Positions 9,013 through 17,932 of a stretch of DNA of 64,000 bases are shown piece after piece. The DNA lies in NCBI RefSeq assembly GCF_041103235.1, contig NZ_JBGCUN010000001.1:620001-684000 (forward strand), written 5' to 3'. How positions within the stretch are numbered: position 1 is the stretch's first letter; each line of letters opens with the position of its first letter. Both the position numbers and the translations under genes were made by a program. Source of the stretch: Yoonia sp. R2331 (GTDB lineage Bacteria > Pseudomonadota > Alphaproteobacteria > Rhodobacterales > Rhodobacteraceae). The notes under the pieces were generated by a model. It did not search any database. It saw only the letters and a list, made by a program, of their open reading frames with translations, and was not told the origin of the DNA.

Positions 9013-9659
9013 CCTTCGATACCCGCGATCACCGCGCGCAAACTGGCGATCCCGTCGCCCTTTTCAGAACTTGTCAGGATCAGCTCTGGAAAGGCGGCGG
9101 GGTGTTTGGACAGCACTGCGCGGGTGCGGGCCAGCGCGTCGTCCAGGGCCTTGCCTTTGACCTTGTCGGTCTTGGTCATCACCACCTGGAACGTCACCGC
9201 CGCGCGGTCCAGCAGCGTCATGATCTCTTCGTCCACCGCCTTGGCCCCGTGGCGTGCGTCGATCAGCACAAAGACCCGCCGCAGCGTTTGCCGCCCGGAC
9301 AGGTATTGCTTCAGCAGGCGCTGCCATTTGTCCACCACCGCGACCGGCGCATTGGCAAAGCCATAGCCCGGCACGTCGACCACATAGATGTCGCCTGCGG
9401 TGAAATAGTTGATCTCTTGCGTGCGCCCCGGCGTGTTGGAGGTACGCGCCAGCCCCTTGCGGCCGGTCAGCGCATTGATCAGGCTGGACTTGCCCACATT
9501 CGAGCGCCCGGCAAAGCAGACCTCTGTGCGGTCGGCAGGCGGCAGGCCGTTCATCGCCACCACACCTTTGAGGAATTCTGTCTCGCCCGCGAACAAAAGC
9601 CGCCCCTTTTCAAGGGCCGCTGCGTCGGGCGTTTCAATTTCGGGAAAACGCAGTTCCAT
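9009..9659 (-). CDS. engB: Ribosome biogenesis GTPase EngB (YsxC/YihA)
   Basis: 216 residues. TRAFAC-class GTPase with G1 [10 protein letters not shown]2 threonine in SNTPGRTQ, G3 DVPGYGFA and G4 TKTDK. Required for assembly of the large ribosomal subunit. Start placed at the ATG at 9659, which forms TGATG with the stop of the MOSC gene; a GTG one codon earlier is possible. Its stop overlaps argB. All genes from yidC to sixA are joined by overlaps or short gaps. Confidence 0.96.
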   Translation of the reverse strand: MELRFPEIETPDAAALEKGRLLFAGETEFLKGVVAMNGLPPADRTEVCFAGRSNVGKSSLINALTGRKGLARTSNTPGRTQEINYFTAGDIYVVDVPGYGFANAPVAVVDKWQRLLKQYLSGRQTLRRVFVLIDARHGAKAVDEEIMTLLDRAAVTFQVVMTKTDKVKGKALDDALARTRAVLSKHPAAFPELILTSSEKGDGIASLRAVIAGIEG

Positions 9660-10408
9660 CACAGCACCTTAACAGGGTCGCCGCAGGCAATGGGGCCGCC
9701 TTCAACCACCTCGGCGTAAATGCCAAAGTCCTGATGCCCAAAGGTGCCACTCAGCACGCCAAGCGTGTCCACATCGCGCTGCCCGCTCACCGGGTTGGCG
9801 GCGGTATGCAGGCACCGCCCGATCCGCTCGCGCACGGCCAGCCGCGCGCCGCCGATCTGCACTTCGCGCCCGATCCAATCATGCTCTTCCCAAGGGGCCA
9901 GCCCCTCCAGCCAGATGTTGCCGCGCCAGCGTTCGACCTCCAGATCGCCACCGGCGGCGGCGGCCACGGCTGCGTGGCTGGCGTGGTTCATGATGGAAAT
10001 GCTGGGGTAGGGGCTGTCGGTCATGCCGCGGCTGCCGGATGTAACGACGGCCTTGGGTTTGACGCTGCTGGCCCGCGTCAGGGGTTCCACCCAGTTGAGG
10101 AATTGCACAGCGCCCGCCGGATCATCGGGACGAAACACGATCTCCCCCAGATCAGCATGATGCAGCTTGATCGCGCGGCTGTCTTCATCCAGTTCGGCCC
10201 AGATGCCCGCAAGTTGCGGCGTCCGTACACCGATCATGAAGTTGCGGCACGACGACCAATCGCTGCCGTCATGCTTGGTCAGATCATGGGTCACAGCCCA
10301 GTGCCGGTCCCATGGCATCGCTTGCCCCGCCACCAGCGTGACGTGCGTCAGCGCCTCGCGCCCGTGGCTTTTGATCGGGTGACGCCACAGGTTGGCGACG
10401 CTGGTCAC
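9659..10408 (-). CDS. MOSC-domain protein (YcbX/YiiM-like)
   Basis: 249 residues, GTG start. N-terminal beta-barrel segment with [14 protein letters not shown], the hallmark opening of MOSC N-domains; the MOSC domain follows with [16 protein letters not shown] and a conserved Cys in [17 protein letters not shown] proteins are thought to handle molybdenum-cofactor-bound sulfur or to detoxify N-hydroxylated bases. The GTG overlaps the yidC stop. Xanthine dehydrogenase, a Mo-cofactor enzyme, is also encoded in this window but far away, so no functional link is claimed. Confidence 0.85.
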   Translation of the reverse strand: MTSVANLWRHPIKSHGREALTHVTLVAGQAMPWDRHWAVTHDLTKHDGSDWSSCRNFMIGVRTPQLAGIWAELDEDSRAIKLHHADLGEIVFRPDDPAGAVQFLNWVEPLTRASSVKPKAVVTSGSRGMTDSPYPSISIMNHASHAAVAAAAGGDLEVERWRGNIWLEGLAPWEEHDWIGREVQIGGARLAVRERIGRCLHTAANPVSGQRDVDTLGVLSGTFGHQDFGIYAEVVEGGPIACGDPVKVL

Positions 10409-12222
10409 TTCTTGTCCTTGGGCTTGGCCGCGTCATTGGCGGCTTTGGGTTCGCGCTTGAACGATTCCCGAATGTTGCCAAACAGGTCCGGCTTGGCCCC
10501 GTTCATCCGCATGATGGAATACTGCTGGATAAAGGTGATCACGTTGTTGGCAATCCAGTAGACGACCAGACCGCTGGCAAAGCTGCCCAGCATGAACATA
10601 AAGACCCAGGGCATCCAGGCAAAGATCATCTTTTGCGTCGGGTCCGTGGGCGCGGGGTTCAGCTTTTGCTGCAACCACATCGAGATACCCAACAGCAGCG
10701 GCAGAATACCGATAAACAGCAGCGCCATGATCGAACCGGGCTCGGGCGATCCCCAAGGGGCCAGACCGTAGAAGTTAAAGATTGACGACGGGTCAGGCGC
10801 GGACAAGTCCTTGATCCAGCCGAACCACGGGGCGTGGCGCAGTTCGATCGTGACAAAGATCACCTTGTAAAGGCTAAAGAAGATCGGGATTTGCAGCAGG
10901 ATCGGCAAACAGCCAGAGGCCGGGTTCACCTTGTTATCCTTATAAAGCTTCATCATGCCCTGCTGCATCTTCTGGCGATCTTCGCCCGCACTTTCCTTCA
11001 GCTTTTCCATCTCGGGCTGAAGCTCTTTCATCTTCGCCATCGACACAAAAGACTTCCACGCCAGCGGCAGCACCAGCGCCTTGATGACCACGGTCAGCGC
11101 GATGATCGCCCAACCCATGTTGCCAATGATCAGGTTCAACTGATGCAGCAGCCAGAAAATCGGCTTGGTCAGGAAAAAGAACCAACCCCAGTCGATGCTA
11201 TCAAGGAAACGGGTCACGCCCTCGCGTTCGTAATTGCGGATCGCTTCCCATTCCTTCGCACCCGCGAATAGCTGCGTGGTGACCGTCGTGCTGGCCCCTG
11301 CGGCCACGGTTTCAACCGGCATCACGGCTTCGGCCTGATAGATGTCGCGGCTTGGGAAATACTTTTGCACCGACCGGAACGGCGTCGCCTGATCGGGGAT
11401 CAGGATCGTCTGCCAATAGTGATCGGTAAAGCCCAGCCAGCTTTCGGATGTGGTTTCAATCCGCTCGGCTGGCACCCGCTCGAATTCATTGACGCGCAAA
11501 TCGACGATGTCGCTGTAATCATAGGATTCCAGCACGCCATCGGACATCTGCAACGGGCCTTCTTGCAGGATGAAAAAGTTCTTCATGTCCTGTGGCTCGC
11601 CATGACGGCGGATCAGACCATAGGGGCGCAGGCTGATCGGCGCGGTGCCGGTGTTTTCCACGCTTTGCGCAAAGGCAAACATGAAATCCGCGTCGACCGA
11701 AATCTCGGTGCGGAAAATCTGGCCTGCGCCATTGTCCCAGACCAACGTAACAGGCGTCTCAGGCGTCAACGTCTCGCCGCTTTCGACCGCCCAGACGGTA
11801 TCGGGTCCGGGCACCGCGTCGATCCCATCCACACCGGCCCAGCCAAAGGTGGTGTAATAGGCGCTTGCCTCACCTTCGGGCTTCAGTAGCGTGACCGTGG
11901 GCGAACCATCATCAAGCGTTTCGTTGTATTGGGTCAGGGCCAATTCGTCGATCCGGCCACCCAGCAGCGAAATCGTTCCGGCAAACTGTGGCGTTTCAAT
12001 CGCCAGACGCGGGGCATCTGCCACAGCAGGGGCCGCAGGCGCGGTTTCCGTGGCCGCCGTGGCACTTTCCACCGCTGGCACGCCCACATCGCCGGTCTGT
12101 TCCGTTGCAACCTCAGTCGGCGGATTCGTCACCTCTTCCGGCGGGAAAAGCCAGAACCAGATCAGAATAACCAGAAAGCTCAACGCGGTGGCGAGGATCA
12201 GGTTCTTGTTTTGCTCTTCCAT
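10405..12222 (-). CDS. yidC: Membrane protein insertase YidC
   Basis: 605 residues, normal for the Gram-negative form. An N-terminal anchor (LILATALSFLVILIWFWLF) is followed by an acidic Ala/Glu linker, a periplasmic beta-super-sandwich domain (about 90-350) and the conserved hydrophobic core (GWFFFLTKPIFWLLHQLN ... GNMGWAIIALTVVIK ... ASGCLPILLQIPIFFSLYKV) with the positively charged groove Arg/Lys region, ending in a basic tail (KPKDKK). It inserts and folds inner-membrane proteins with or without Sec. It heads the downstream overlapping run and lies 61 bp after ttcA. Confidence 0.97.
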   Translation of the reverse strand: MEEQNKNLILATALSFLVILIWFWLFPPEEVTNPPTEVATEQTGDVGVPAVESATAATETAPAAPAVADAPRLAIETPQFAGTISLLGGRIDELALTQYNETLDDGSPTVTLLKPEGEASAYYTTFGWAGVDGIDAVPGPDTVWAVESGETLTPETPVTLVWDNGAGQIFRTEISVDADFMFAFAQSVENTGTAPISLRPYGLIRRHGEPQDMKNFFILQEGPLQMSDGVLESYDYSDIVDLRVNEFERVPAERIETTSESWLGFTDHYWQTILIPDQATPFRSVQKYFPSRDIYQAEAVMPVETVAAGASTTVTTQLFAGAKEWEAIRNYEREGVTRFLDSIDWGWFFFLTKPIFWLLHQLNLIIGNMGWAIIALTVVIKALVLPLAWKSFVSMAKMKELQPEMEKLKESAGEDRQKMQQGMMKLYKDNKVNPASGCLPILLQIPIFFSLYKVIFVTIELRHAPWFGWIKDLSAPDPSSIFNFYGLAPWGSPEPGSIMALLFIGILPLLLGISMWLQQKLNPAPTDPTQKMIFAWMPWVFMFMLGSFASGLVVYWIANNVITFIQQYSIMRMNGAKPDLFGNIRESFKREPKAANDAAKPKDKK

Positions 12223-12283
12223 CGAAACGGGCCGCCCATCTGTCCAAAAACGTGGGGTTTCTTCAACCCCTAAGCCCCAAAGG

Positions 12284-13129
12284 TCAAGGGCTTTCGGGCT
12301 CTTTGTCAGATAGGGTCAGACCCTGAAAATCAAAGAGTTTGGGGTCCAGAAGGTGGCTGGGCCGCGCATTCATCAGGCTGCGAAACATCACCTGCCGCCT
12401 GCCGGGGCTGTTTTTCTCCCAGCCATCAAGGATCTGCTTGACCTGCTGGCGCTGCAATCCGTCTTGCGAGCCGCAGAGATCACAAGGGATAATCGGGTAG
12501 TTCATGGCACTTGCAAACTTCTCGCAATCGGCTTCGGCCACATGCGCCAGCGGTCGGTAAAGGAACAGATCACCCTCTTCATTGACCAGCTTCGGCGGCA
12601 TCGTCGCCAACCGCCCGCCGTGAAACAGGTTCATAAAGAAGGTTTCCAGAATATCGTCGCGGTGATGGCCCAGCACCACGGCAGAACAACCCTCTTCGCG
12701 CGCGATCCGATAAAGGTTGCCGCGCCGCAGCCGTGAACACAGCGCACAGAACGTCCGCCCCTCCGGCACCTTGTCCATGACGATGGAATAGGTGTCCTGA
12801 TACTCGATCCGGTGCGGTACACCCATCTTGTCCAGAAATTCCGGCAAGACCGTCGCGGGAAAGCCCGGTTGTCCCTGATCCAGATTGCAGGCCAGCAATT
12901 CGACCGGCAGCAAGCCGCGCCACTTCAGCTCGTACAGGATCGCCAGCAGGGTATAGCTGTCCTTGCCGCCCGACAGGCACACCAGCCACCTCGCGTCGCG
13001 TTCGACCATGCCGTATTGCTCAACCGCCTCGCGCACGTTCGCCACAATGCGCTTGCGCAGCTTCTTGAACTCGGTGGTCTTGGGCGCACCGTGGAACAGG
13101 GGGTGTATGTCGTCAGCATCATCCAGCAT
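12284..13129 (-). CDS. ttcA: tRNA 2-thiocytidine biosynthesis protein TtcA
   Basis: 281 residues. PP-loop ATP pyrophosphatase motif [14 protein letters not shown], and the two CxxC pairs ([11 protein letters not shown] and [12 protein letters not shown]) that hold the Fe-S cluster in TtcA. Thiolates C32 of certain tRNAs, which include tRNA-Arg. [13 protein letters not shown] is also family typical. Sits between yidD and yidC positions of the canonical cluster, separated from yidD by two plus-strand genes. Confidence 0.94.
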   Translation of the reverse strand: MLDDADDIHPLFHGAPKTTEFKKLRKRIVANVREAVEQYGMVERDARWLVCLSGGKDSYTLLAILYELKWRGLLPVELLACNLDQGQPGFPATVLPEFLDKMGVPHRIEYQDTYSIVMDKVPEGRTFCALCSRLRRGNLYRIAREEGCSAVVLGHHRDDILETFFMNLFHGGRLATMPPKLVNEEGDLFLYRPLAHVAEADCEKFASAMNYPIIPCDLCGSQDGLQRQQVKQILDGWEKNSPGRRQVMFRSLMNARPSHLLDPKLFDFQGLTLSDKEPESP

Positions 13130-13222
13130 GGGGGGCCTCTTACCCCGGCGCGACGCGCAATCAAAGCGGTTTTGACCTCTGGCACCCGGGCGCTACCTCC
13201 CCTTGCAACCGAAAGGACCAAA

Positions 13223-13759
13223 ATGCGCCTGACCCTTGCCCTTTGCCTGACCCTGCTGGCCGCCTGCACGGGCAAGCCATCCTTTGATGACGCCAGCCTC
13301 GCCCCTGATCGCAAGCTGAACCTCGAAGAGTTCTTTGACGGCGAACTGGTGGCTTACGGACAGTTTCAGGACGTGCTGGGCACCGTGCGGCGCAGCTTTG
13401 TGGTCACGATCCAGGGGGATTGGGACGGGCAGCGCCTGCGCTTGGTCGAGGATTTCGTCTACGAAGACGGCGCCACCGAACAACGCATCTGGACCCTGAC
13501 CAAAACCGGCCCCGACAGCTGGGAAGGCACCGCCCCCGGTGTCATCGGCACCGCCACCGGGGTGGAACAGGACAACCGCTTCAACTGGCAGTACGAGATC
13601 GACCTGCCGGTGCCCGCAGCTGATGGCACGGTTGAAGCCCTGCGTGTCACCTTTGACGACTGGATGTGGCTTTTGTCCGATGACCGGCTGCTCAATCGCG
13701 CTTACGTCAAACGGTTCGGCGTCGACATTGGGGACGTGATCATTTCGTTTGAAAAGTAG
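13223..13759 (+). CDS. DUF3833-type lipoprotein
   Basis: 178 residues. Signal peptide with lipobox LTLLAAC (Cys about residue 15), so predicted to be lipid-anchored in the envelope. The mature part (FFDGELVAYGQFQDVLG ... VEDFVYEDGATEQRIWTL ... DDWMWLLSDDRLLNRAYVKRFG) matches the pattern I associate with DUF3833, a beta-rich family of unknown role. Start ATG has GAAAGGA upstream. Transcribed against its housekeeping neighbours. Function unknown. Confidence 0.8.
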   Translation: MRLTLALCLTLLAACTGKPSFDDASLAPDRKLNLEEFFDGELVAYGQFQDVLGTVRRSFVVTIQGDWDGQRLRLVEDFVYEDGATEQRIWTLTKTGPDSWEGTAPGVIGTATGVEQDNRFNWQYEIDLPVPAADGTVEALRVTFDDWMWLLSDDRLLNRAYVKRFGVDIGDVIISFEK

Positions 13760-13816
13760 GGCCGATCATCTGCCCACCATGCTATCCTGTCCGCATTTGA
13801 ACGACGGAGATTGGCA

Positions 13817-14737
13817 ATGGAACATTTTTTCACCCGCCGTGCGCGCAGCAGCGACGGCAAGACTTTTGGCACAAAGCCGGGACTGACAACCGAATATGTG
13901 CGGGTCAGCCAGATTGGTCACAGCGGGTCAGCTGCCGCCGTGGTGTCCAAACAAAAGTGGGCGCAAGAGGTGCTCGGCTCCAGCCAGAACGGCCATGTGC
14001 TGGTCTTTGTGCATGGCTTCAACGTCAAACAGAATTTCTTTGTCAAAAGGCTGTCGAAGATCCGCCGGGGCTGCCAACTTGCGCACTTCAAAGGCGCTGT
14101 CGTGGGCTTTGACTGGCCCGCAAACGGCAACGTCTTTCACTACTATGATGACAGGCGCGACATGAAGAAAGTGTCCCGGCATCTGGTAACAGATGGCATC
14201 ATGACCCTGCTGCGCGCGCGACCCACGGCCAAGATTCATATCCTCGCGCATTCAATGGGGGCTTATCTGACCGGTCTGTCGCTTGCGGCTGCAACCGGCA
14301 CGCAGACCGAACGCACATTGGCGCGCCAGATCGGGCAGGTGATGTTTGTGGGGGCCGACAATGATCAGGTCTGGATGGGTCCGGGTGATTGGTGTGCGGA
14401 ATCCGTGCGGCGCTGTAGCCGCCGGTTGACGCATTATCACTCGATCCACGATCAGGTGCTTGATATCTCGGGCAAGACCTTCAACATCGGCACCAAGCGT
14501 TCCGGTCAGCACGGTCTGCCGCATCCCGCAACCACCATTGTGCGGGACGTCAATTGCGCCCGGCGCTATCAGGCGCGCTATCCCGGCACGCCAGAAACAA
14601 CGACCACGCACAATTGGTACTTTGATGATCCGCGCTTTTTTGCGGATGTGGTTGCGACGATGCATGGCGGTGGTACGGCGGGGATGGCAACGCGGCTGCC
14701 ACTTGCCGACGGTCATCAGGAACTGCGCCCCACTTAA
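13817..14737 (+). CDS. DUF900-type alpha/beta hydrolase
   Basis: 306 residues from the ATG at 13817 (GGAG upstream). Contains VLVFVHGFNVKQNF (oxyanion/HG motif), GFDWPANGNVFHYYDD and the nucleophile elbow HILAHSMGAYL, the arrangement of DUF900 hydrolases; the catalytic His is likely in the C-terminal QHGLPHP/HNW region. No signal peptide. Substrate unknown. Its TAA stop overlaps that of the convergent yidD gene (shared TTAA at 14734-14737). Confidence 0.8.
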   Translation: MEHFFTRRARSSDGKTFGTKPGLTTEYVRVSQIGHSGSAAAVVSKQKWAQEVLGSSQNGHVLVFVHGFNVKQNFFVKRLSKIRRGCQLAHFKGAVVGFDWPANGNVFHYYDDRRDMKKVSRHLVTDGIMTLLRARPTAKIHILAHSMGAYLTGLSLAAATGTQTERTLARQIGQVMFVGADNDQVWMGPGDWCAESVRRCSRRLTHYHSIHDQVLDISGKTFNIGTKRSGQHGLPHPATTIVRDVNCARRYQARYPGTPETTTTHNWYFDDPRFFADVVATMHGGGTAGMATRLPLADGHQELRPT

Positions 14738-14955
14738 TCGGGGACGTTATCAATCCCCGACCCGCCCCAGGGATGGCAGCGGCCAATGCGGCGCGCGGCC
14801 AGCCATGCACCTTTGATGCCGCCGTGCTTTTCCAGTGCCTCCAGCGCGTAGGCCGAACAGGTCGGTTGAAACCGGCAGCCGTGGCCGACCCAGGGCGATA
14901 GGATCAACCGATAGGCGCGCACCGGCAGGGCAAAGAGGCGGGCCAGTGGTGTCAT
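14734..14955 (-). CDS. yidD: Membrane protein insertion efficiency factor YidD
   Basis: 73 residues, typical length. Motifs YRLILSPWVGHGCRFQPTCSAYALEALEKHG and GRCHPWGGSG are diagnostic, with the paired cysteines conserved. Inner-membrane-associated helper of YidC. ATGA overlap with the rnpA stop. Confidence 0.96.
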   Translation of the reverse strand: MTPLARLFALPVRAYRLILSPWVGHGCRFQPTCSAYALEALEKHGGIKGAWLAARRIGRCHPWGGSGIDNVPD

Positions 14956-15338
14956 CCGTGGATCTTCGCCAATGCGCGGATCAGATCAGCCTGCAATTGC
15001 GCAAAGGGCAGGGTGGCGGTGGCCCCCTGCCGCCCGACCAGCACATAATCCCAACCCGCGCGGCCATGCGCGGGCAGCACCAACCGCGCGACGTCCCGCA
15101 GGCGGCGCTTGGCGCGGTTGCGGGCGACGGCATTGCCGACTTTCTTGGAACAGGTGAATCCCACCCGGATGCCACCGCCATCGGCACGGTTGCGCCCCTG
15201 CAGGTGAATGCCGGGCGTACCATGCCGCTTGGCCTTGGAGGCAGCGACAAAATCGCCCCGCTTTTTGAGGACCTCCAGACAAACGGAAACCGCCGGCGGT
15301 CCATCGTTGTGGTCCACCGGCGGTTCCAACTCTGTCAT
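14952..15338 (-). CDS. rnpA: Ribonuclease P protein component
   Basis: 128 residues. Binds RNase P RNA to process tRNA 5' ends. The RNR signature is NAVARNRAKRRLRDVAR, preceded by RVGFTCSKKVG. The first 20 residues (MTELEPPVDHNDGPPAV) precede the usual LKKRGDF opening and are unusual; no closer ATG, GTG or TTG lies before LKKRGDF, so this extension is probably translated. Lies 14 bp after rpmH. Confidence 0.94.
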   Translation of the reverse strand: MTELEPPVDHNDGPPAVSVCLEVLKKRGDFVAASKAKRHGTPGIHLQGRNRADGGGIRVGFTCSKKVGNAVARNRAKRRLRDVARLVLPAHGRAGWDYVLVGRQGATATLPFAQLQADLIRALAKIHG

Positions 15339-15352
15339 TGCGCGGGGGGCGC

Positions 15353-15487
15353 TTATGCGCTCAGCTTGGCGCGGCCCTTGGCACGACGGTTGTTCAGGAT
15401 CTTGCGGCCGGCTTTGGTGGCCATACGCGCGCGGAAACCGTGGCGGTTCTTGCGCACGCGGTTGGATGGTTGGAATGTCCGCTTCAT
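15353..15487 (-). CDS. rpmH: 50S ribosomal protein L34
   Basis: 44 residues: [18 protein letters not shown]..., ending in GRAKLSA; the canonical L34 length and sequence. First gene of rpmH-rnpA-yidD, with a near-consensus promoter about 69 bp upstream. Confidence 0.98.
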   Translation of the reverse strand: MKRTFQPSNRVRKNRHGFRARMATKAGRKILNNRRAKGRAKLSA

Positions 15488-15555
15488 GGCGTGTCTCCGG
15501 TTAAAGGGGCCAAACCCGGCAAGGGATTCGAGGCCCATCAGCAATTCAGACCTGC

Positions 15556-15584
15556 CGTTTAAGCGCAGCACCCGACCCTGTCAA
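15556..15584 (-). promoter_or_regulatory. Sigma-70 promoter of rpmH-rnpA-yidD
   Basis: On the minus strand, TTGACA (15584-15579), exactly 17 bp, then TAAACG (15561-15556). It leaves a leader of about 60 nt before the rpmH start. Confidence 0.7.
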
Positions 15585-15764
15585 CGCCCCGCAGGTGCGG
15601 ATTCTGCAACATTCGGGACTTTCTGCGCCTGCGAAATGTTACAGTTTGTGATCAATGCCCCTTGGGATCAGGCCCTCGCCATCAAGCGCGCGTGATCGCC
15701 CTATGCGGACCCTGCGCAATTGTCCATCTAAGGTCCAACCGAAACGATGTCCTGCGAGAAAGCC

Positions 15765-16496
15765 ATGTCTATGTCCGATGCCCCCGCCCAAAACCCGATC
15801 TTACGGCGTCTGCCGCTGATCATCATCGCCGCTGTTGCGCTTTTTGGTGCAATCTTTCTGCGCGACTTTCTGTCGTTCGAGGCGCTGCGCGACAACCGCG
15901 AAACGCTGCTGACCTTCCGGGACAACAACTATGTGCTGACCGTTCTGGTGTTTATTGCGGCCTACGTCGCCATTGTCGCCTTTTCGCTGCCGGGGGCCAC
16001 ATTCGCCACACTGGCGGGCGGGTTCATGTTTGCCACCTTCCCCGGGGCGCTCTTCAACGTGGTCGGTGCCACCATCGGGGCCACGGCGATCTTTCTGGCC
16101 GCCCGCTGGGGCTTTGGTGAAAAGCTGGGGGCCAAGCTCGAAGGCTCTGACGGGCTGGTGAAAAAGATCAAGGACGGGATCGACGAAAACCAATGGTCGA
16201 TGCTGTTCTCCATCCGTCTGATCCCGATTGTGCCGTTCTTCATGGCCAACCTTGTGCCGTCTTTCCTTGAGGTCCCGCTGCGCCGCTTTGTGATCTCGAC
16301 CTTCCTTGGGATCATCCCCGGCACGGTCGTCTACACTTCTGTCGGTGCAGGTTTGGGCGAAGTTTTCGCCCGCGGTGAGACGCCAAACCTTGGCATTATC
16401 TTTGAATGGCACATCTTGTTGCCGATCCTGGGCCTTGCGGCGCTCTCGCTCTTGCCCATCGTGTTGAACGCCGTGCGCGGCAAGAAAGGTCTTTGA
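15765..16496 (+). CDS. TVP38/TMEM64 (VTT-domain) membrane protein
   Basis: 243 residues; several hydrophobic spans, with the VTT motif region FSLPGATFATLAGGFMFATFPGALFNVVGATIGATAIFLAARW and the late FFMANLVPSFLEVPLRRFVISTFLGIIPGTVVY loop, matching the TVP38/DedA-like fold implicated in lipid scrambling or small-ion handling. Start chosen at 15765 (GAGAAAG upstream); ATGs at 15747 and 15771 are alternatives. Three bp before the flavoprotein gene, so co-expressed; this pairing with a mercuric-reductase-like flavoprotein is common. Confidence 0.85.
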   Translation: MSMSDAPAQNPILRRLPLIIIAAVALFGAIFLRDFLSFEALRDNRETLLTFRDNNYVLTVLVFIAAYVAIVAFSLPGATFATLAGGFMFATFPGALFNVVGATIGATAIFLAARWGFGEKLGAKLEGSDGLVKKIKDGIDENQWSMLFSIRLIPIVPFFMANLVPSFLEVPLRRFVISTFLGIIPGTVVYTSVGAGLGEVFARGETPNLGIIFEWHILLPILGLAALSLLPIVLNAVRGKKGL

Positions 16497-16499
16497 TCC

Positions 16500-17918
16500 A
16501 TGAACCGCATCAAAACAGATATCTGCGTCATCGGTGGCGGGTCGGGCGGTCTGTCCGTGGCCGCTGGGGCCGTGCAGATGGGGGCAAAGGTTGTCCTGCT
16601 GGAAGGCCACAAAATGGGCGGCGATTGCCTCAACTACGGCTGCGTGCCCTCCAAGGCCCTGATCGCCAGTGCCAAGCAGGCCCATGCCATGGGCCACGGC
16701 GCGAAATACGGTGTGGCGGATGCGGCCCCACAGGTCGACTATGCCGCCGCCAAGGACCACGTACATGACGTGATCGCCACCATCGCCCCCGTCGACAGCG
16801 TGGAACGGTTCGAAGGCCTTGGCGTGCATGTCATTCAGGAATTTGGCCGCTTTATCTCAAAAACCGAGGTACAGGCTGGTGACACGATCATCGAAGCGCG
16901 ACGCTTTGTTGTGTCCACAGGCTCTGGCCCCTTTGTGCCGCCGATTGACGGCATTGAGGATGTAAAGGTCTACACCAACGAAGACATCTTTGATCTGCGC
17001 GAACGGCCTGACCACCTGATCGTTGTAGGCGGCGGACCCATCGGCATGGAAATGGCGCAGGCCCATGTGCGGCTGGGGTCAAAGGTCACCGTGATCGAAG
17101 GTGCCAAAGCGATGGGCAATGATGACCCAGAGATGGCCGCGATCGTGCTGGACAACCTGCGCGCCGAAGGGATCGAGATTGTCGAAGGCGCACAGGCCGA
17201 AAAGATCAGCGGCAAGGACGGGCAGATCACCGTCCACACCCCCGCCGGTGATTTTACCGGCAGTCACCTGCTGATGGCCGTGGGCCGCAAGGTCAACATC
17301 GACAAGCTTGACCTGGACAAGGGCGGTATCGCCCATGACCGCCGCGGGCTGAAAGTTGGCCCCGATCTGCGGTCCGTCACCAATAAAAAGGTCTACGCCG
17401 CAGGCGACGTGGCCGGTGGGCTGCAATTTACCCATGTGGCGGGGTACCACGCAGGCGTGCTGATCCGCTCGCTGCTTTTTGGCCTGCCGTCGAAGCAAAA
17501 GACCTCTCATATCCCCTGGGCCACCTATACCGACCCTGAACTGGCACAAGTGGGCCTGACAGAGGCGCAGGCCAAGTCGAAATATGGTACATCCCTTGAA
17601 GTCGTGCGCTTTGATTTCCACCACAACGACCGCCTGATTGCCGAACGCAAAAACAAGGGCCTTATCAAGGTGATGGTGGTCAAAGGCCGTCCCGTGGGGG
17701 CCTCGATTGTCGGTCACACGGCGGGCGAATTGATCGGCATGTGGGCGATGGCGATTGCCAACAACATGAAAATGTCGGCGATTGCCAATACCGTGCTACC
17801 TTACCCCACAATCAGTGAGGTTAACAAACGGGCAGCGGGGGCCTACTTTAGCCCCAGATTGTTTGAAAGCGATATGGTCAAGCGTGTGGTCGGTTTCGTC
17901 CAGCGCTGGATTCCATAA
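16500..17918 (+). CDS. Pyridine nucleotide-disulfide oxidoreductase, mercuric-reductase-like
   Basis: 472 residues. FAD Rossmann motif IGGGSGGLSVAAGA, redox disulfide in GGDCLNYGCVPSKAL, NAD(P) Rossmann motif VVGGGPIGMEMA, and the second FAD motif AAGDVAGG. At the dimer-interface C-terminal domain the active-site region reads LPYPTISEVNKRAAG, so the catalytic His of lipoamide dehydrogenase (HPT) is replaced by Tyr-Pro-Thr. No N-terminal heavy-metal domain and no C-terminal Cys pair, hence not a true MerA. Electron acceptor unknown. Directly follows the TVP38 gene and precedes a histidine kinase by 14 bp. Confidence 0.9.
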   Translation: MNRIKTDICVIGGGSGGLSVAAGAVQMGAKVVLLEGHKMGGDCLNYGCVPSKALIASAKQAHAMGHGAKYGVADAAPQVDYAAAKDHVHDVIATIAPVDSVERFEGLGVHVIQEFGRFISKTEVQAGDTIIEARRFVVSTGSGPFVPPIDGIEDVKVYTNEDIFDLRERPDHLIVVGGGPIGMEMAQAHVRLGSKVTVIEGAKAMGNDDPEMAAIVLDNLRAEGIEIVEGAQAEKISGKDGQITVHTPAGDFTGSHLLMAVGRKVNIDKLDLDKGGIAHDRRGLKVGPDLRSVTNKKVYAAGDVAGGLQFTHVAGYHAGVLIRSLLFGLPSKQKTSHIPWATYTDPELAQVGLTEAQAKSKYGTSLEVVRFDFHHNDRLIAERKNKGLIKVMVVKGRPVGASIVGHTAGELIGMWAMAIANNMKMSAIANTVLPYPTISEVNKRAAGAYFSPRLFESDMVKRVVGFVQRWIP

Positions 17919-17932
17919 GGAAACGAGGCACG

